The notes beneath the pieces are model-generated. The model was not told the origin of the DNA. It saw only the letters and a program-made list of their open reading frames with translations, and did not search any database. From assembly GCF_008642315.1 (NCBI RefSeq), contig NZ_CP029192.1, positions 6,820,001 through 6,884,000 on the forward strand: a stretch of DNA of 64,000 nucleotides. Direction: 5' to 3'. The DNA comes from Streptomyces venezuelae. GTDB lineage: Bacteria; Actinomycetota; Actinomycetes; Streptomycetales; Streptomycetaceae. Made by a program: the position numbers and the translations under genes. The first letter of the stretch is position 1, and every line of letters starts with the position of its first letter. Shown here one piece after another: positions 42,703 through 51,011 of this stretch.

Positions 42703-43052
42703 GCGGATTGAATTTACCGAGCAATTTCTCGAATTGCATCGGGGGGAGGGGTTACACAAGGGCGCCTCATGTGTTATCAGGCGTGGGTGCGCGCCCGCAT
42801 GAGGTCTTGACCTTTTGGGGTATTTTGACCCGCATAAACCTCGTAAAACGGACGCGATGTGGAGTGCGTCACATGGCCGTAACTCGTCTTGCGTGCGTCC
42901 GAATTGCGGGGTTTGATGCTGTCGAAATCTTAGCGTTTAGGTCCCGGGAAAGCGGGCAGAAGAATACGGGAAGCTGTGCTTCTCAGTTTATAAATAATTC
43001 GTGAGAACGTGCGCGGGAATTCAAAGTGACGCAAAGGAGCGGAGGCGTGGAT
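42703..43052 (-). promoter_or_regulatory. Upstream region of the ect cluster
   Basis: 350 bp without a gene, noticeably richer in A+T than the surroundings. It holds a -10-like TAAATT close to the ectA start, the palindrome GCAATT-N5-AATTGC at 42721-42737, and AT-rich stretches around 42900-43000 that could carry activator or further promoter sites. No open frame with Streptomyces codon bias is seen. Confidence 0.6.
42721..42737. promoter_or_regulatory. Operator-like palindrome at the ect promoter
   Basis: GCAATT and AATTGC arms with spacer TCTCG lie directly upstream of the -10-like box, a position suited to an osmotic-stress repressor or activator. Confidence 0.5.
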
Positions 43053-43409
43053 TCACGATCCGGTGACTCCGTCGACCCGCTCCCTGAGCAGATCGGCGTG
43101 GCCGTTGTGCCGGGCGTACTCCTCGATCAGATGAACCAGGATCCAGCGCAGACTCACGGCTTCCTCGCCGCCCACGAAGGCCGCGTCCTCGGCGCCGAGC
43201 CGCCCCGTGTCGTCGAGCGAACGCCCCGCGCGGATCCGCCGGTTCAAGAGCGGGGACGGCTCGACGGGCGTCCGCGGCGTCCGCTCGTCGTCGAGCCCGG
43301 CGCACTTCACCGCCAAGGTGGCGCGGTGCAGGTCCAGCCGGCTCGTGAGCATCGTGGGCTCGTCGGCGGTCAGCGGCGGGATGATGCGGCCGTCCGGAAG
43401 CGTGGTCAC
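43053..43409 (-). CDS. DUF664/DinB-like protein, apparently internally deleted
   Basis: About 118 residues from GTG 43409 (GTG 43418 also possible). The N-terminus (PPLTADEPTMLTSRLDLHRATLAVKCAGLDDE) and C-terminus (AVSLRWILVHLIEEYARHNGHADLLRERVDG) are the two ends of a DUF664 mycothiol-related DinB protein, which as I know the family is about 165-180 residues. The middle, which normally holds a metal His (HMAEVE..WF), is missing between VEPSPL and GRSLDDTG. It is probably inactive or a remnant. Neither start has a good ribosome binding site. Confidence 0.6.
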   Translation of the reverse strand: MTTLPDGRIIPPLTADEPTMLTSRLDLHRATLAVKCAGLDDERTPRTPVEPSPLLNRRIRAGRSLDDTGRLGAEDAAFVGGEEAVSLRWILVHLIEEYARHNGHADLLRERVDGVTGS

Positions 43410-43472
43410 GGCAAGCACGTTGCCACGGGGCGGCGGACGGCCGCAGGTGTTTCGTGCGATACGAGGGTGGGA

Positions 43473-44591
43473 TCAGACCGTCGCGAAGGCGTCCGTCACC
43501 GCGCGGCGGGCGTTCTCCAGGTCCACCACGACGCCCGTCTCGCCGAGCGCGGCGCCCAGCGCGGCCAGCGACGCGTGCACGACGCCACGGGCCGCGTCGG
43601 GACCGTAGTGGTTGACCCTGATCATCTCCTTGGCGAGCGCCCCGCCCCCGGCGACCAGCGGAAGCCCGGGATCGGCGGCCAGCGCCCCCGCGACCAGCGC
43701 CGACGCGTCGACGCCCGCCGGGGTCCGCAGCGTCGTGGCGACCGGCGCCGCGTCCACCGCGTCGTGCACGTACGGCTCGAGACCCCCGCCCAGCGCGATC
43801 GCCCCCGCGCGGACCGCCGCCGCGGCCGTGGCGTGCCGCGCCATCAGCGCTTCCAGACCCTCCGCCTCGATGCGCTCCACACACGCCTCGAGCGCCAGCA
43901 TCTCCAGCTGGGCCGGCGCGTGCAGCAGCGCCTTCCTGCCGCCGTCGATCCACCGCTCCTTCCAGTCCAGGAGGGAGAGGTACGAGCGGCGCGGCGCCTG
44001 CGGATTCGCGGCGATGCGCTCCCACGCCCGCTCGCTGACCGACACCGCGGAGACACCCGCGGGGCCGCCCATCGCCTTCTGCGCGCCGATCACGCACAGG
44101 TCCACGCCCCACGCGTCCGGCAGCAGCGGCTCGGCGGCCACCGAGGCGACCGCGTCCAGCATGAACAGCGCCCCGTGCTCCCGCACGACCGCGCCGATCT
44201 CCGCGACGGGGTTGGTGTTGCCGGTCGCCGCCTCCGCGTGCACCAGCGACACGAAGTCGATCTCCGGGTGCTCGGCGAACGCCGCACGCACCTGGTCGGC
44301 CGTGACCGCGGTGTGGAACGGCACGGCGAGATCGATGACGGTCGCCCCGCAGTCCCGCAGCCAGTTGCCGAACGTCTGGCCGTACGGACCGGTGATCACG
44401 TTCAGCGCGGTCGTGCCCGGCCGCGCCGCGCCCCGGATGCACCCCTCCAGGGGCAGCAGCGCCTCGCCCTGCATGATCACGACGTCCTGCTCGGTGGCGA
44501 GCAGCCCGGCCACTCGCGCCTCGATCTCGGCGAAGTGCTGGGCGCTCAGCGGCGCCAGGTCCAGAAAGGGGTGCGTCACAGTACTGCTCAC
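43473..44591 (-). CDS. PLP-dependent alanine-glyoxylate-type aminotransferase (class V)
   Basis: About 372 residues; in-frame GTG codons at 44579, 44591, 44603 and 44612 leave the start uncertain. PLP Asp is in LFMLDAVASVA, and the Schiff-base Lys in GAQKAMGGPAG. VNHYGPDAARG near the C-terminus is typical of alanine-glyoxylate / serine-pyruvate / pyridoxamine-pyruvate aminotransferases. It is divergent from an amidohydrolase; together they could degrade a nitrogenous compound, which is inference. Confidence 0.82.
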   Translation of the reverse strand: MSSTVTHPFLDLAPLSAQHFAEIEARVAGLLATEQDVVIMQGEALLPLEGCIRGAARPGTTALNVITGPYGQTFGNWLRDCGATVIDLAVPFHTAVTADQVRAAFAEHPEIDFVSLVHAEAATGNTNPVAEIGAVVREHGALFMLDAVASVAAEPLLPDAWGVDLCVIGAQKAMGGPAGVSAVSVSERAWERIAANPQAPRRSYLSLLDWKERWIDGGRKALLHAPAQLEMLALEACVERIEAEGLEALMARHATAAAAVRAGAIALGGGLEPYVHDAVDAAPVATTLRTPAGVDASALVAGALAADPGLPLVAGGGALAKEMIRVNHYGPDAARGVVHASLAALGAALGETGVVVDLENARRAVTDAFATV

Positions 44592-44666
44592 GTCACTGCT
44601 CACTTCGCTCACGAGTTCGTTCGGGATGCCGTACCGAGCGTACCGATCCGCCGTGAGACGGGTGTA

Positions 44667-44710
44667 CCGACCGGCCCCGTACCGGGTGCGCCGACCGGCC
44701 CCGTACCGGG
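44667..44710. repeat. Tandem 24-bp repeat in a divergent promoter
   Basis: The 20-mer CCGACCGGCCCCGTACCGGG occurs exactly at 44667-44686 and 44691-44710. Shorter GTACCGA relatives lie at about 44632-44670. Both copies lie between the divergent aminotransferase and amidohydrolase starts, and the second ends 28 bp before the amidohydrolase ATG. Confidence 0.8.
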
Positions 44711-44738
44711 CGTTCCGGGCGCCTCCTAAGCTGCTGCC

Positions 44739-45836
44739 ATGAGCGATCACGCGGTGCTGCACGTGAAGGGTCGGGTGCTCGTCGGGCCCGACGACGTACG
44801 GGACGAACTGTGGGTGGTCGGGGGGAGGGTGACCTACGACCGCCCCGTCGGCACCGCCGCCGACGACGTCCGCACGGTCGAGGGCTGGGCCCTGCCCGGC
44901 CTGGTCGACGCCCACTGCCACGTCGGCCTGGACGCCCACGGACCCGTCGACGCGGCCACCGCGGAGAAGCAGGCCCTCACCGACCGCGAGATCGGCGCCC
45001 TCCTGCTGCGCGACGCGGGCTCGCCATCCGACACCCACTGGATCGACGACCGCGACGACCTCCCGAAGATCATCCGCGCGGGCCGCCACATCGCGCGCAC
45101 ACGCCGCTACATCCGCAACTACGCCCACGAGATCGAGCCCGACGAACTGGTCGCGTACGTCGCGCAGGAGGCCCGGCGCGGCGACGGCTGGGTCAAGCTC
45201 GTCGGCGACTGGATCGACCGCGACGCGGGCGACCTCACGGCGTGCTGGCCCCGCGACGCGGTGCGCGCGGCCATCGCGGAGGCGCACCGCCTCGGGGCCC
45301 GCGTCACCGCCCACTGCTTCGCCGAGGACTCGCTGCGTGACCTGGTCGAGGCGGGCATCGACTGCATCGAGCACGCGACGGGGCTCACGGAGGACACGAT
45401 CCCGCTCTTCGCGGAGCGCGGCGTCGCGATCGTTCCCACGCTCGTCAACATCGCCACGTTCCCGGACCTCGCCGCGGGCGGCGAGAAGAAGTTCCCGCGC
45501 TGGTCGGACCACATGCGTCGGCTCCACGCCCGGCGCTACGACACGGTGCGGGCCGCGTACGACGCGGGCATCCCCGTCTTCGCGGGCACCGACGCGGGCG
45601 GCTCGCTCCCGCACGGCCTGGTCGCGGCGGAGATCGTCGAGCTGACCCGCGCGGGCATCCCCGCCCTCGACGCGCTCTCGGCGACGACCTGGGGCGCGCG
45701 GGAGTGGCTCGGCCGCCCGGGGCTCACGGAGGGCGCGCCGGCGGACCTCGTGGTGTACGGCGCGGACCCGCGGGACGACGTGCGCGTGCTCGCGGCCCCG
45801 CGGAGGGTCGTGCTCAACGGACTGGTGGTGGGTTGA
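44739..45836 (+). CDS. Amidohydrolase family protein
   Basis: 365 residues, metal-dependent TIM-barrel hydrolase. Metal ligands: HxH in DAHCHVG (about 58-62), candidate bridging Lys in GWVKLVGDW, His in VTAHCF, His in CIEHATG and Asp in AGTDAGGSLP. The prolidase/imidazolonepropionase-like branch fits. Substrate unknown. ATG 44739; no strong Shine-Dalgarno. Confidence 0.88.
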   Translation: MSDHAVLHVKGRVLVGPDDVRDELWVVGGRVTYDRPVGTAADDVRTVEGWALPGLVDAHCHVGLDAHGPVDAATAEKQALTDREIGALLLRDAGSPSDTHWIDDRDDLPKIIRAGRHIARTRRYIRNYAHEIEPDELVAYVAQEARRGDGWVKLVGDWIDRDAGDLTACWPRDAVRAAIAEAHRLGARVTAHCFAEDSLRDLVEAGIDCIEHATGLTEDTIPLFAERGVAIVPTLVNIATFPDLAAGGEKKFPRWSDHMRRLHARRYDTVRAAYDAGIPVFAGTDAGGSLPHGLVAAEIVELTRAGIPALDALSATTWGAREWLGRPGLTEGAPADLVVYGADPRDDVRVLAAPRRVVLNGLVVG

Positions 45837-46146
45837 CCTGGGCGTTACCCGGGGGTGGTGCGGGTCGTTGGGTGTGGCCGCCGAGGGGCGTGGGGGCGCA
45901 CGGGCGCCGGGGGCGGGCTGTGCCGGAGTGTCTTTCGGGAACGTCTGTGCCGTGGGATTCGAATGCAGGCGCGGAAACGTCCCGTTGGAGTGAACTCACG
46001 TCAGGTTGCTGACCGTTCACTCTGTGTGCGTAAAGATTCCCGCGTCGTCCTTCGTCGATGTCGGACGACGCCATCGGCGCACACGTGATGTCCCCATGTG
46101 GCGTGCGCGCACGGTGGCCCGTTTCTCTCGTGAGGGTCCCACCACC
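45837..46146 (+). promoter_or_regulatory. Intergenic region upstream of the LAETG protein gene
   Basis: 310 bp without a gene. It holds a G-rich stretch after the amidohydrolase stop, then the nested palindrome at 45989-46021 and an AT-richer segment (GTAAAGATT at 46030). An ATG at 46096 is in frame with the next gene but lacks a ribosome binding site. No convincing -35/-10 pair could be fixed. Confidence 0.5.
45989..46021. promoter_or_regulatory. Nested palindrome upstream of the LAETG gene
   Basis: AGTGAAC/GTTCACT (45989-45995/46015-46021) encloses GTCAG/CTGAC (46000-46004/46009-46013). Both arm pairs are perfect. It could be a two-dimer operator or an mRNA hairpin. Confidence 0.6.
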
Positions 46147-47112
46147 TTGAACAGCCACACCGTGCATACCACGCAGTCCACGCACGCCTTCGGCAACACC
46201 TTCCGCGCGTACGGCCGCCGCCTCTCCGTCGTCGCCGTCGCCACCGCGCTCGCCGCCGGTCCCGCGGCGCTCGCCGGTGCGGGGTCCGCGCACGCCACGG
46301 GCGACGACGCGCACAAGGGCGGGCGGGCCGACGCCGTGGTGCTGCGCACCGGCCTGAACGTCTCCCTGCTCAACAAGACCGTGAACGTCCCGCTCAAGGT
46401 CGCCCTCAACGAAGTGCGGGCCCCCGCCAGCGCCGAGAAGACCGCGCTGACCGCCCGACTCGACGGCGTCGACGGCGGACGGCCCTTCAGCGTGCTGCGC
46501 GCGGACGTCGCCACGGCGAAGGCGACGGTGCGGGGTGGCACGGCGCGGGGCTACAGCAACATCGCACGCGCCAAGATGCACGTGCCGGGGCTGCCGCTGC
46601 TCTCCCTCATCGAGGTCGAGCAGGTCACCTCCAAAGCCGTCTGCGTGGAGGGCGAGCGGCCGGTTGCCGAATCGAATCTCCTCGGTGCGGTGACCGTGCT
46701 CGGCAAGAAGGTCACGCTGACCGCGAAGGGCACGACGGAGGTGAAGGTGCCGGGGGTCGGTGAGGTCACCCTCGCCCTGTCGAAGACGCACACGACGTCG
46801 CGTACGGCGGCGGCGTCGGCGCTGGAACTCACGGTCTCAGTGAACCCGTTGAAGCTGAACGTCGCCGAGGTGACGGGGACGGTGACGCTGGCCGGGGCGG
46901 GGTGCGAGACGCCGGTGGGCGTGCGGCCGCCGAAGGAGCCGGAGGAGAAGCCGCAGGGCAAGCCCGGCAAGCCGGTCCACCAGCCCAAGACGGAGGCGAA
47001 CCTCGCGGAGACGGGCGGCAACTCGATGACGCCGTATGTGGCGGGGGGTGCGGTGGTGCTCCTGGTGGCGGGCGCAGGAGCAGTGACACTGGCACGCCGC
47101 AACAGGAGCTAG
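46147..47112 (+). CDS. Sortase-anchored LAETG surface protein (SCO1860-like)
   Basis: 321 residues from TTG 46147, with GAGGG 10 nt upstream (ATG 46096 is the alternative). A signal peptide with a long n-region ends near GSAHA. A beta-rich ectodomain of about 200 residues carries two Cys (AVCVEG, AGCETP). A Pro/Lys-rich spacer leads to LAETGG, a membrane helix and RRNRS, a class-E sortase signal. The protein should be cross-linked to the cell wall. It is of the SCO1860 type that lies near ect genes in S. coelicolor (from memory). Function unknown. Confidence 0.88.
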   Translation: MNSHTVHTTQSTHAFGNTFRAYGRRLSVVAVATALAAGPAALAGAGSAHATGDDAHKGGRADAVVLRTGLNVSLLNKTVNVPLKVALNEVRAPASAEKTALTARLDGVDGGRPFSVLRADVATAKATVRGGTARGYSNIARAKMHVPGLPLLSLIEVEQVTSKAVCVEGERPVAESNLLGAVTVLGKKVTLTAKGTTEVKVPGVGEVTLALSKTHTTSRTAAASALELTVSVNPLKLNVAEVTGTVTLAGAGCETPVGVRPPKEPEEKPQGKPGKPVHQPKTEANLAETGGNSMTPYVAGGAVVLLVAGAGAVTLARRNRS

Positions 47113-47148
47113 CCGCAGCCCCCACCCACCCGCCCCTGCGCCCGCCGG

Positions 47149-47293
47149 ACGTCGCGGGGCGCACGGGCGGGCGGGTGGGGAGCATCCGCCGCGAAGCGGC
47201 GGGTTCGGTGCCCCTACCCGGGCTGAACGTCGCGGGGTGAACGGGCGGGCGGGTGGGAGTGATCCGCCGCGGAGCGGCGGGGTCGGTGCCCCT
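47149..47293. repeat. Imperfect tandem repeat with terminator-like hairpins
   Basis: Two 67-bp copies (47149-47215 and 47227-47293, period 78) match at 59 of 67 positions. Each contains CCGCCGC-N3-GCGGCGG, a strong hairpin. They lie between the convergent LAETG and CbiG/CobC genes; the CbiG/CobC frame reads through the whole second copy and ends just past the first. Confidence 0.85.
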
Positions 47294-48752
47294 GCGCCGG
47301 CAGGGTGTCGTGCCCCAGAACCTCCCCCAGCGCAGCGAGAAACGCGGTCGACGTCTCGCGATCCCTGACGGCAAGCCGTATCCAGTCAGGCCCCAGGCCA
47401 GGAAACGTATCGCCACGCCGCACAGCGAACCCCCGCCCCCGAAGCCGCTCGCGCACCCCGGCCGCCCCCGGGACCCGTACGAGAAGGAACGGCCCCTCCG
47501 CGGGCCCCACCGCACGGACCCCGGCCGGGGTCAACTCCGCGAGACCGGCGAGGAGATGCGCGCGGTCCGACGCGACCCGGTGCGCCGCGTGCCCCGCCTC
47601 CGCCACCGCCCGAGGCCCCACACACGCCCGCGCGGCCACGAGCGCCGGCGTCGAGACGGGCCACAGCGGCTGCGCCTGCGCGAGGGCGGCGATCGTGTCG
47701 GGGGCGGCGAGGACGTAACCGATCCGCAGCCCCGCGAGGCCCCACGTCTTGGTGAGGCTGCGCAGGACGACGAGCCCGGGCACGTCCGTACGGCCCGCCA
47801 GCGCCTCCCGCTCACCCGGCACCGCGTCCATGAACGCCTCGTCGACCACCAACGTCCGCCCAGGGCGCGCCAGTTGAGCAATCGACGCGGCCGGATGCAG
47901 CACGGACGTCGGATTCGTGGGATTGCCGACGACCACCAGGTCGGCTTCCTCCGGCACCGCCGCCGGGTCGAGCCGGAAGCCGTCCTCCTCGCGCAGCAGC
48001 ACCCGGCCCACCTCGTGCCCCGCGTCCCGCAGCGCCGCCTCGGGCTCGGTGAACTGGGGGTGCACGACGTAGGGGTGACGGGCCTTCAGGGCGCGGGCCA
48101 GCAGCACGAACGCCTCCGCCGCGCCCGCCGTGAGCAGCACGCGGTCCGGGGCGAGGCCATGACGCGCCGCCACCGCCTCGCGCGCCGCCCGGCCGTCGGG
48201 ATAGGCCGCCAGATCGTCGAGGGACGCGGCGACGATCTCCTTGAGCCACACCGGGGGAGTGTCGGAACGTACATTGACGGCGAGATCGGTGAGGTCCGCG
48301 CCGTCGTCCCGTACCTCCGCGTCCCCGTGGTGCCGCAGGTCGAAGGGCGCGGCCGCCACCCGCGGGCGCGCCGCGACCGCGCACGTCGCCATCGCCGGGC
48401 GGCCCGCGGGCGCCGACTTCCGCTTGGGCACGAGGAGTTCACCGCCGCCCCGCAGCGCCGCCGCCTCCGCCACGGACGGCGTACCCACCGCCGCACGGGA
48501 CCGCGCGGTCGGGTTCGGCACCGTCACGTCCGACAGCTCCGCCGCCGTGTACGTCACGACCGGCACCCCGAGCCGCGCCGCCGCCCCGACGATCCCCGGC
48601 TCCGCGCCCTTCACGTCGACCGTCGCCAGCTCCGCGACCGCCCCCTCGGAGAGGCCCGCCTCGCGGACCGTGTCCCGGACGAGGCCGAGCACCTCCTCCA
48701 CCGGGGCGTCCTCGCAGGCGCCGACGCCGACGACGAGCACGACGTCCTCCAT
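47214..48752 (-). CDS. cobC: Bifunctional cobalamin protein, CbiG/CobE domain fused to CobC-type decarboxylase
   Basis: 512 residues. The first 115 or so match the CbiG C-terminal/CobE domain (VVGVGACEDAPVEEVLGLV, LATVDVKGAEPGI, TPSVAEAAAL). The rest is a class-I aminotransferase-fold L-threonine-phosphate decarboxylase/CobC: VVVGNPTNPTS, VVDEAFMD and the PLP Lys in SLTKTWGLAGLRIGY. CobC supplies the aminopropanol arm for CobD. The last 25 or so residues (HRPRRSAADHSHPPARSPRDVQPG) are encoded by a terminator-like repeat and look like an accidental extension. It is divergent from the ZIP gene. Confidence 0.88.
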   Translation of the reverse strand: MEDVVLVVGVGACEDAPVEEVLGLVRDTVREAGLSEGAVAELATVDVKGAEPGIVGAAARLGVPVVTYTAAELSDVTVPNPTARSRAAVGTPSVAEAAALRGGGELLVPKRKSAPAGRPAMATCAVAARPRVAAAPFDLRHHGDAEVRDDGADLTDLAVNVRSDTPPVWLKEIVAASLDDLAAYPDGRAAREAVAARHGLAPDRVLLTAGAAEAFVLLARALKARHPYVVHPQFTEPEAALRDAGHEVGRVLLREEDGFRLDPAAVPEEADLVVVGNPTNPTSVLHPAASIAQLARPGRTLVVDEAFMDAVPGEREALAGRTDVPGLVVLRSLTKTWGLAGLRIGYVLAAPDTIAALAQAQPLWPVSTPALVAARACVGPRAVAEAGHAAHRVASDRAHLLAGLAELTPAGVRAVGPAEGPFLLVRVPGAAGVRERLRGRGFAVRRGDTFPGLGPDWIRLAVRDRETSTAFLAALGEVLGHDTLPAQGHRPRRSAADHSHPPARSPRDVQPG

Positions 48753-48825
48753 GGAGTGGGTCCTTTCGTGTGGGGTGGGGGCAGTGGATGTGCGGAGCAG
48801 GGGGTCAATCGGCTAGCAAGGGGCC

Positions 48826-49557
48826 ATGGCGGTGTTCGTGGCGCTCGGCGCCTTCCTCATGACCCTGGTGGGCGGCTGGACGGCCCAGCGGGTCACCGAC
48901 CGGCGCCACCTCGTCCTGGGACTCGCGGGCGGCCTGATGCTCGGAGTCGTCGGCCTGGACCTGCTGCCGGAGGCGCTGGACGCCGCGGGCGAGCCCGTCT
49001 TCGGCGTACCGGCGGCCCTGCTCCTGTTCGTGGCAGGCTTCCTCGTCGCCCATCTGGTGGAACGGCTCCTCGCGGGCCGCAGGGCCGCGCACGGCGCCGA
49101 CGAGCACGAGGGCGGGCGGGTGCCCGAGGTGGGGCTCACGGCCGCCGCGGCGATGGTCGGGCACAGCGTGATGGACGGCGTCGCGATCGGCGCGGCGTTC
49201 CAGGTGGGCGGCGGCATGGGCGTCGCCGTGGCGCTGGCCGTGGTCGCCCACGACTTCGCGGACGGCTTCAACACGTACACGCTCACGAGCCTGTACGGGA
49301 ACGCCCGCCGCAAGGCGCTCGCGATGCTGTTCGCGGACGCGGTGGCCCCCGTGGTGGGCGCCGCTTCGACCCTGCTCTTCACCATTCCGGAGCAGCTGCT
49401 CGGCAGCTATCTGGGGTTCTTCGGCGGCGCGCTGCTCTATCTCGCGGCGGCGGAGATTCTGCCCGAGGCGCACCACGACCACCCGGCCCGCTCGACCCTG
49501 CTGTGCACGGTGGCGGGCGCGGCGTTCATCTGGCTGGTGGTGGGCATCGCGGGCTGA
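48826..49557 (+). CDS. ZIP-family metal transporter
   Basis: 243 residues with about eight membrane helices. HSVMDGVAIG (helix 4) and HDFADGFNTY (helix 5) are the paired metal-binding motifs of ZIP permeases. A His/Asp/Glu loop (GADEHEGG) lies between helices 3 and 4, and EAHHDHP lies late in the protein. Zinc is the usual substrate; its place inside the B12 gene cluster makes cobalt worth considering. It is convergent with cobB, 14 bp apart. Confidence 0.85.
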   Translation: MAVFVALGAFLMTLVGGWTAQRVTDRRHLVLGLAGGLMLGVVGLDLLPEALDAAGEPVFGVPAALLLFVAGFLVAHLVERLLAGRRAAHGADEHEGGRVPEVGLTAAAAMVGHSVMDGVAIGAAFQVGGGMGVAVALAVVAHDFADGFNTYTLTSLYGNARRKALAMLFADAVAPVVGAASTLLFTIPEQLLGSYLGFFGGALLYLAAAEILPEAHHDHPARSTLLCTVAGAAFIWLVVGIAG

Positions 49558-49571
49558 GCCACCGCCCGTGC

Positions 49572-51011
49572 TCACGGCGTGCACCGCTCGACGAACCGGC
49601 GTGCGACGCCCGGCTCCGCGGCCCAGTGCGTGTGCAGGTAGCTGGCGTGCACATTGCCCTGGACGAAGCCCTCGACGCGGCGCTTCGGCTGGTGCAGGCC
49701 CCACGCGGGGGCGGGTCCCGCTCCCGGCTCCATGACCGTGCGGTGGAACTCGTGGCCGCGCATGCGTGTGCCCGCGGGCGCGAGGACGCTGTCCGACACG
49801 GCGACGGCCTCGCGGTACCCGAGCGTCAGCCGCTCCGACATCCGCGCCTCGGCGTCGAGGACCCCGCACATCGGTTTCCCGTCCAGTTCCCGGGAGAGGT
49901 AGAGCAGCCCCGCGCACTCGGCCGCGACGGGCGCCCCGGAGCGGGCGAGCTCGGCGACGGCTTTCCGCAGCACGTCGTTGGCGGACAACTCCGGCGCGTA
50001 CACCTCGGGGAACCCGCCCCCGATGACAAGACCGGCGGTCCCGTCGGGGAGCTGCTCGTCGCGGAGCGGGTCGAACGTGACGACGTCGGCACCGGCGGCG
50101 GTGAGCAGCTCGGCGTGCTCGGCGTAGGAGAAGGTGAAGGCAGGGCCACCGGCAACGGCAATCACAGCCCGTCCGGCGTTCGAGGGCGAACTCGGCGAAG
50201 CCGGTGATGGTCCCGAGCCACGTGCGGGACCCGGGGCGGAGCCCCGGTTTCGGGAAGGGGCGGGATCGGGGAGAGACGCGCCGCAGGCCACAGCCTCATC
50301 CCACACATCACCCGACAACGACGGCGCGCTCCGCGCCAACGCGAGCAGCCCCTCCAGGTCACACCCTTCCCGCACCCGCGAAGCCAGCTCCGCCACCGAC
50401 GCCACGGCGTCGGCCCGCCGCTCGGCGACCGGCACGAGCCCGAGGTGCCGCGAAGGCGTGTGCACCGGCGCGGCACGCCGCAGCACGCCGAGGACCGGAA
50501 CCCCCGACGCGTCCAACGCCTCCCGCAGCAGCGCCTCGTGCCGGTCCGAGCCCACCTTGTTCAGGATGACGCCCGCGACCCGAACCTCCGGGTCCCACGA
50601 CGCGAAGCCGTGCACGAGCGCCGCCACCGACCGCGACTGCGACGAGGCGTCCACGACCAGGACGACCGGCGCCCGCAGCAGCTTCGCGACGTGGGCGGTG
50701 GAGGCCAGCTCGCCCTGGCCCGCCGCCCCGTCGTACATGCCCATCACGCCCTCGACCACGGCGAGGTCGCACCCGGCCGCCCCGTGCGCGAACAGCGGCG
50801 CGACGAGGTCGGGCCCGCAGAGGTACGCGTCGAGGTTGCGACCGGGCCGCCCCGTCGCCAGCGCGTGGTAGCCGGGGTCGATGTAGTCGGGCCCGACCTT
50901 GTGCGGGGAGACGCTGAGCCCCGCCGCCATGAAGGCGGCCATCAGGCCCGTCGCGACGGTCGTCTTGCCGCTGCCCGACGACGGCGCCGCGATGACGAGG
51001 CGAGCTACCAC
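49572..51011 (-). CDS. cobB: Cobyrinate a,c-diamide synthase
   Basis: 479 residues. An N-terminal dethiobiotin-synthetase-like P-loop (APSSGSGKTTVATGL at 9-23) is joined to a C-terminal class-I-like glutamine amidotransferase with Cys in AAECAGLLYLS. A Pro/Ser-rich insertion separates them (about 240-280). It amidates the a and c side chains of (hydrogeno)byrinate. GTG 51011 overlaps the cobO stop by 7 bp. It is the last gene of the riboswitch operon. Confidence 0.93.
   Translation of the reverse strand: MVARLVIAAPSSGSGKTTVATGLMAAFMAAGLSVSPHKVGPDYIDPGYHALATGRPGRNLDAYLCGPDLVAPLFAHGAAGCDLAVVEGVMGMYDGAAGQGELASTAHVAKLLRAPVVLVVDASSQSRSVAALVHGFASWDPEVRVAGVILNKVGSDRHEALLREALDASGVPVLGVLRRAAPVHTPSRHLGLVPVAERRADAVASVAELASRVREGCDLEGLLALARSAPSLSGDVWDEAVACGASLPDPAPSRNRGSAPGPARGSGPSPASPSSPSNAGRAVIAVAGGPAFTFSYAEHAELLTAAGADVVTFDPLRDEQLPDGTAGLVIGGGFPEVYAPELSANDVLRKAVAELARSGAPVAAECAGLLYLSRELDGKPMCGVLDAEARMSERLTLGYREAVAVSDSVLAPAGTRMRGHEFHRTVMEPGAGPAPAWGLHQPKRRVEGFVQGNVHASYLHTHWAAEPGVARRFVERCTP

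Noticed and set aside
44667..44710. CRISPR-like repeats
   Set aside because: Only two copies with a 4-bp gap and no spacers; it is a short tandem repeat.
45961..46040. ECF-type promoter (GGAAAC...CGTC) before the LAETG gene
   Set aside because: The spacing of about 20 bp is too long for the usual 16-17 bp, so it was not listed as a promoter.
47149..47293. Mobile element ends
   Set aside because: The repeats contain terminator hairpins and no transposase gene or target duplication is seen nearby.
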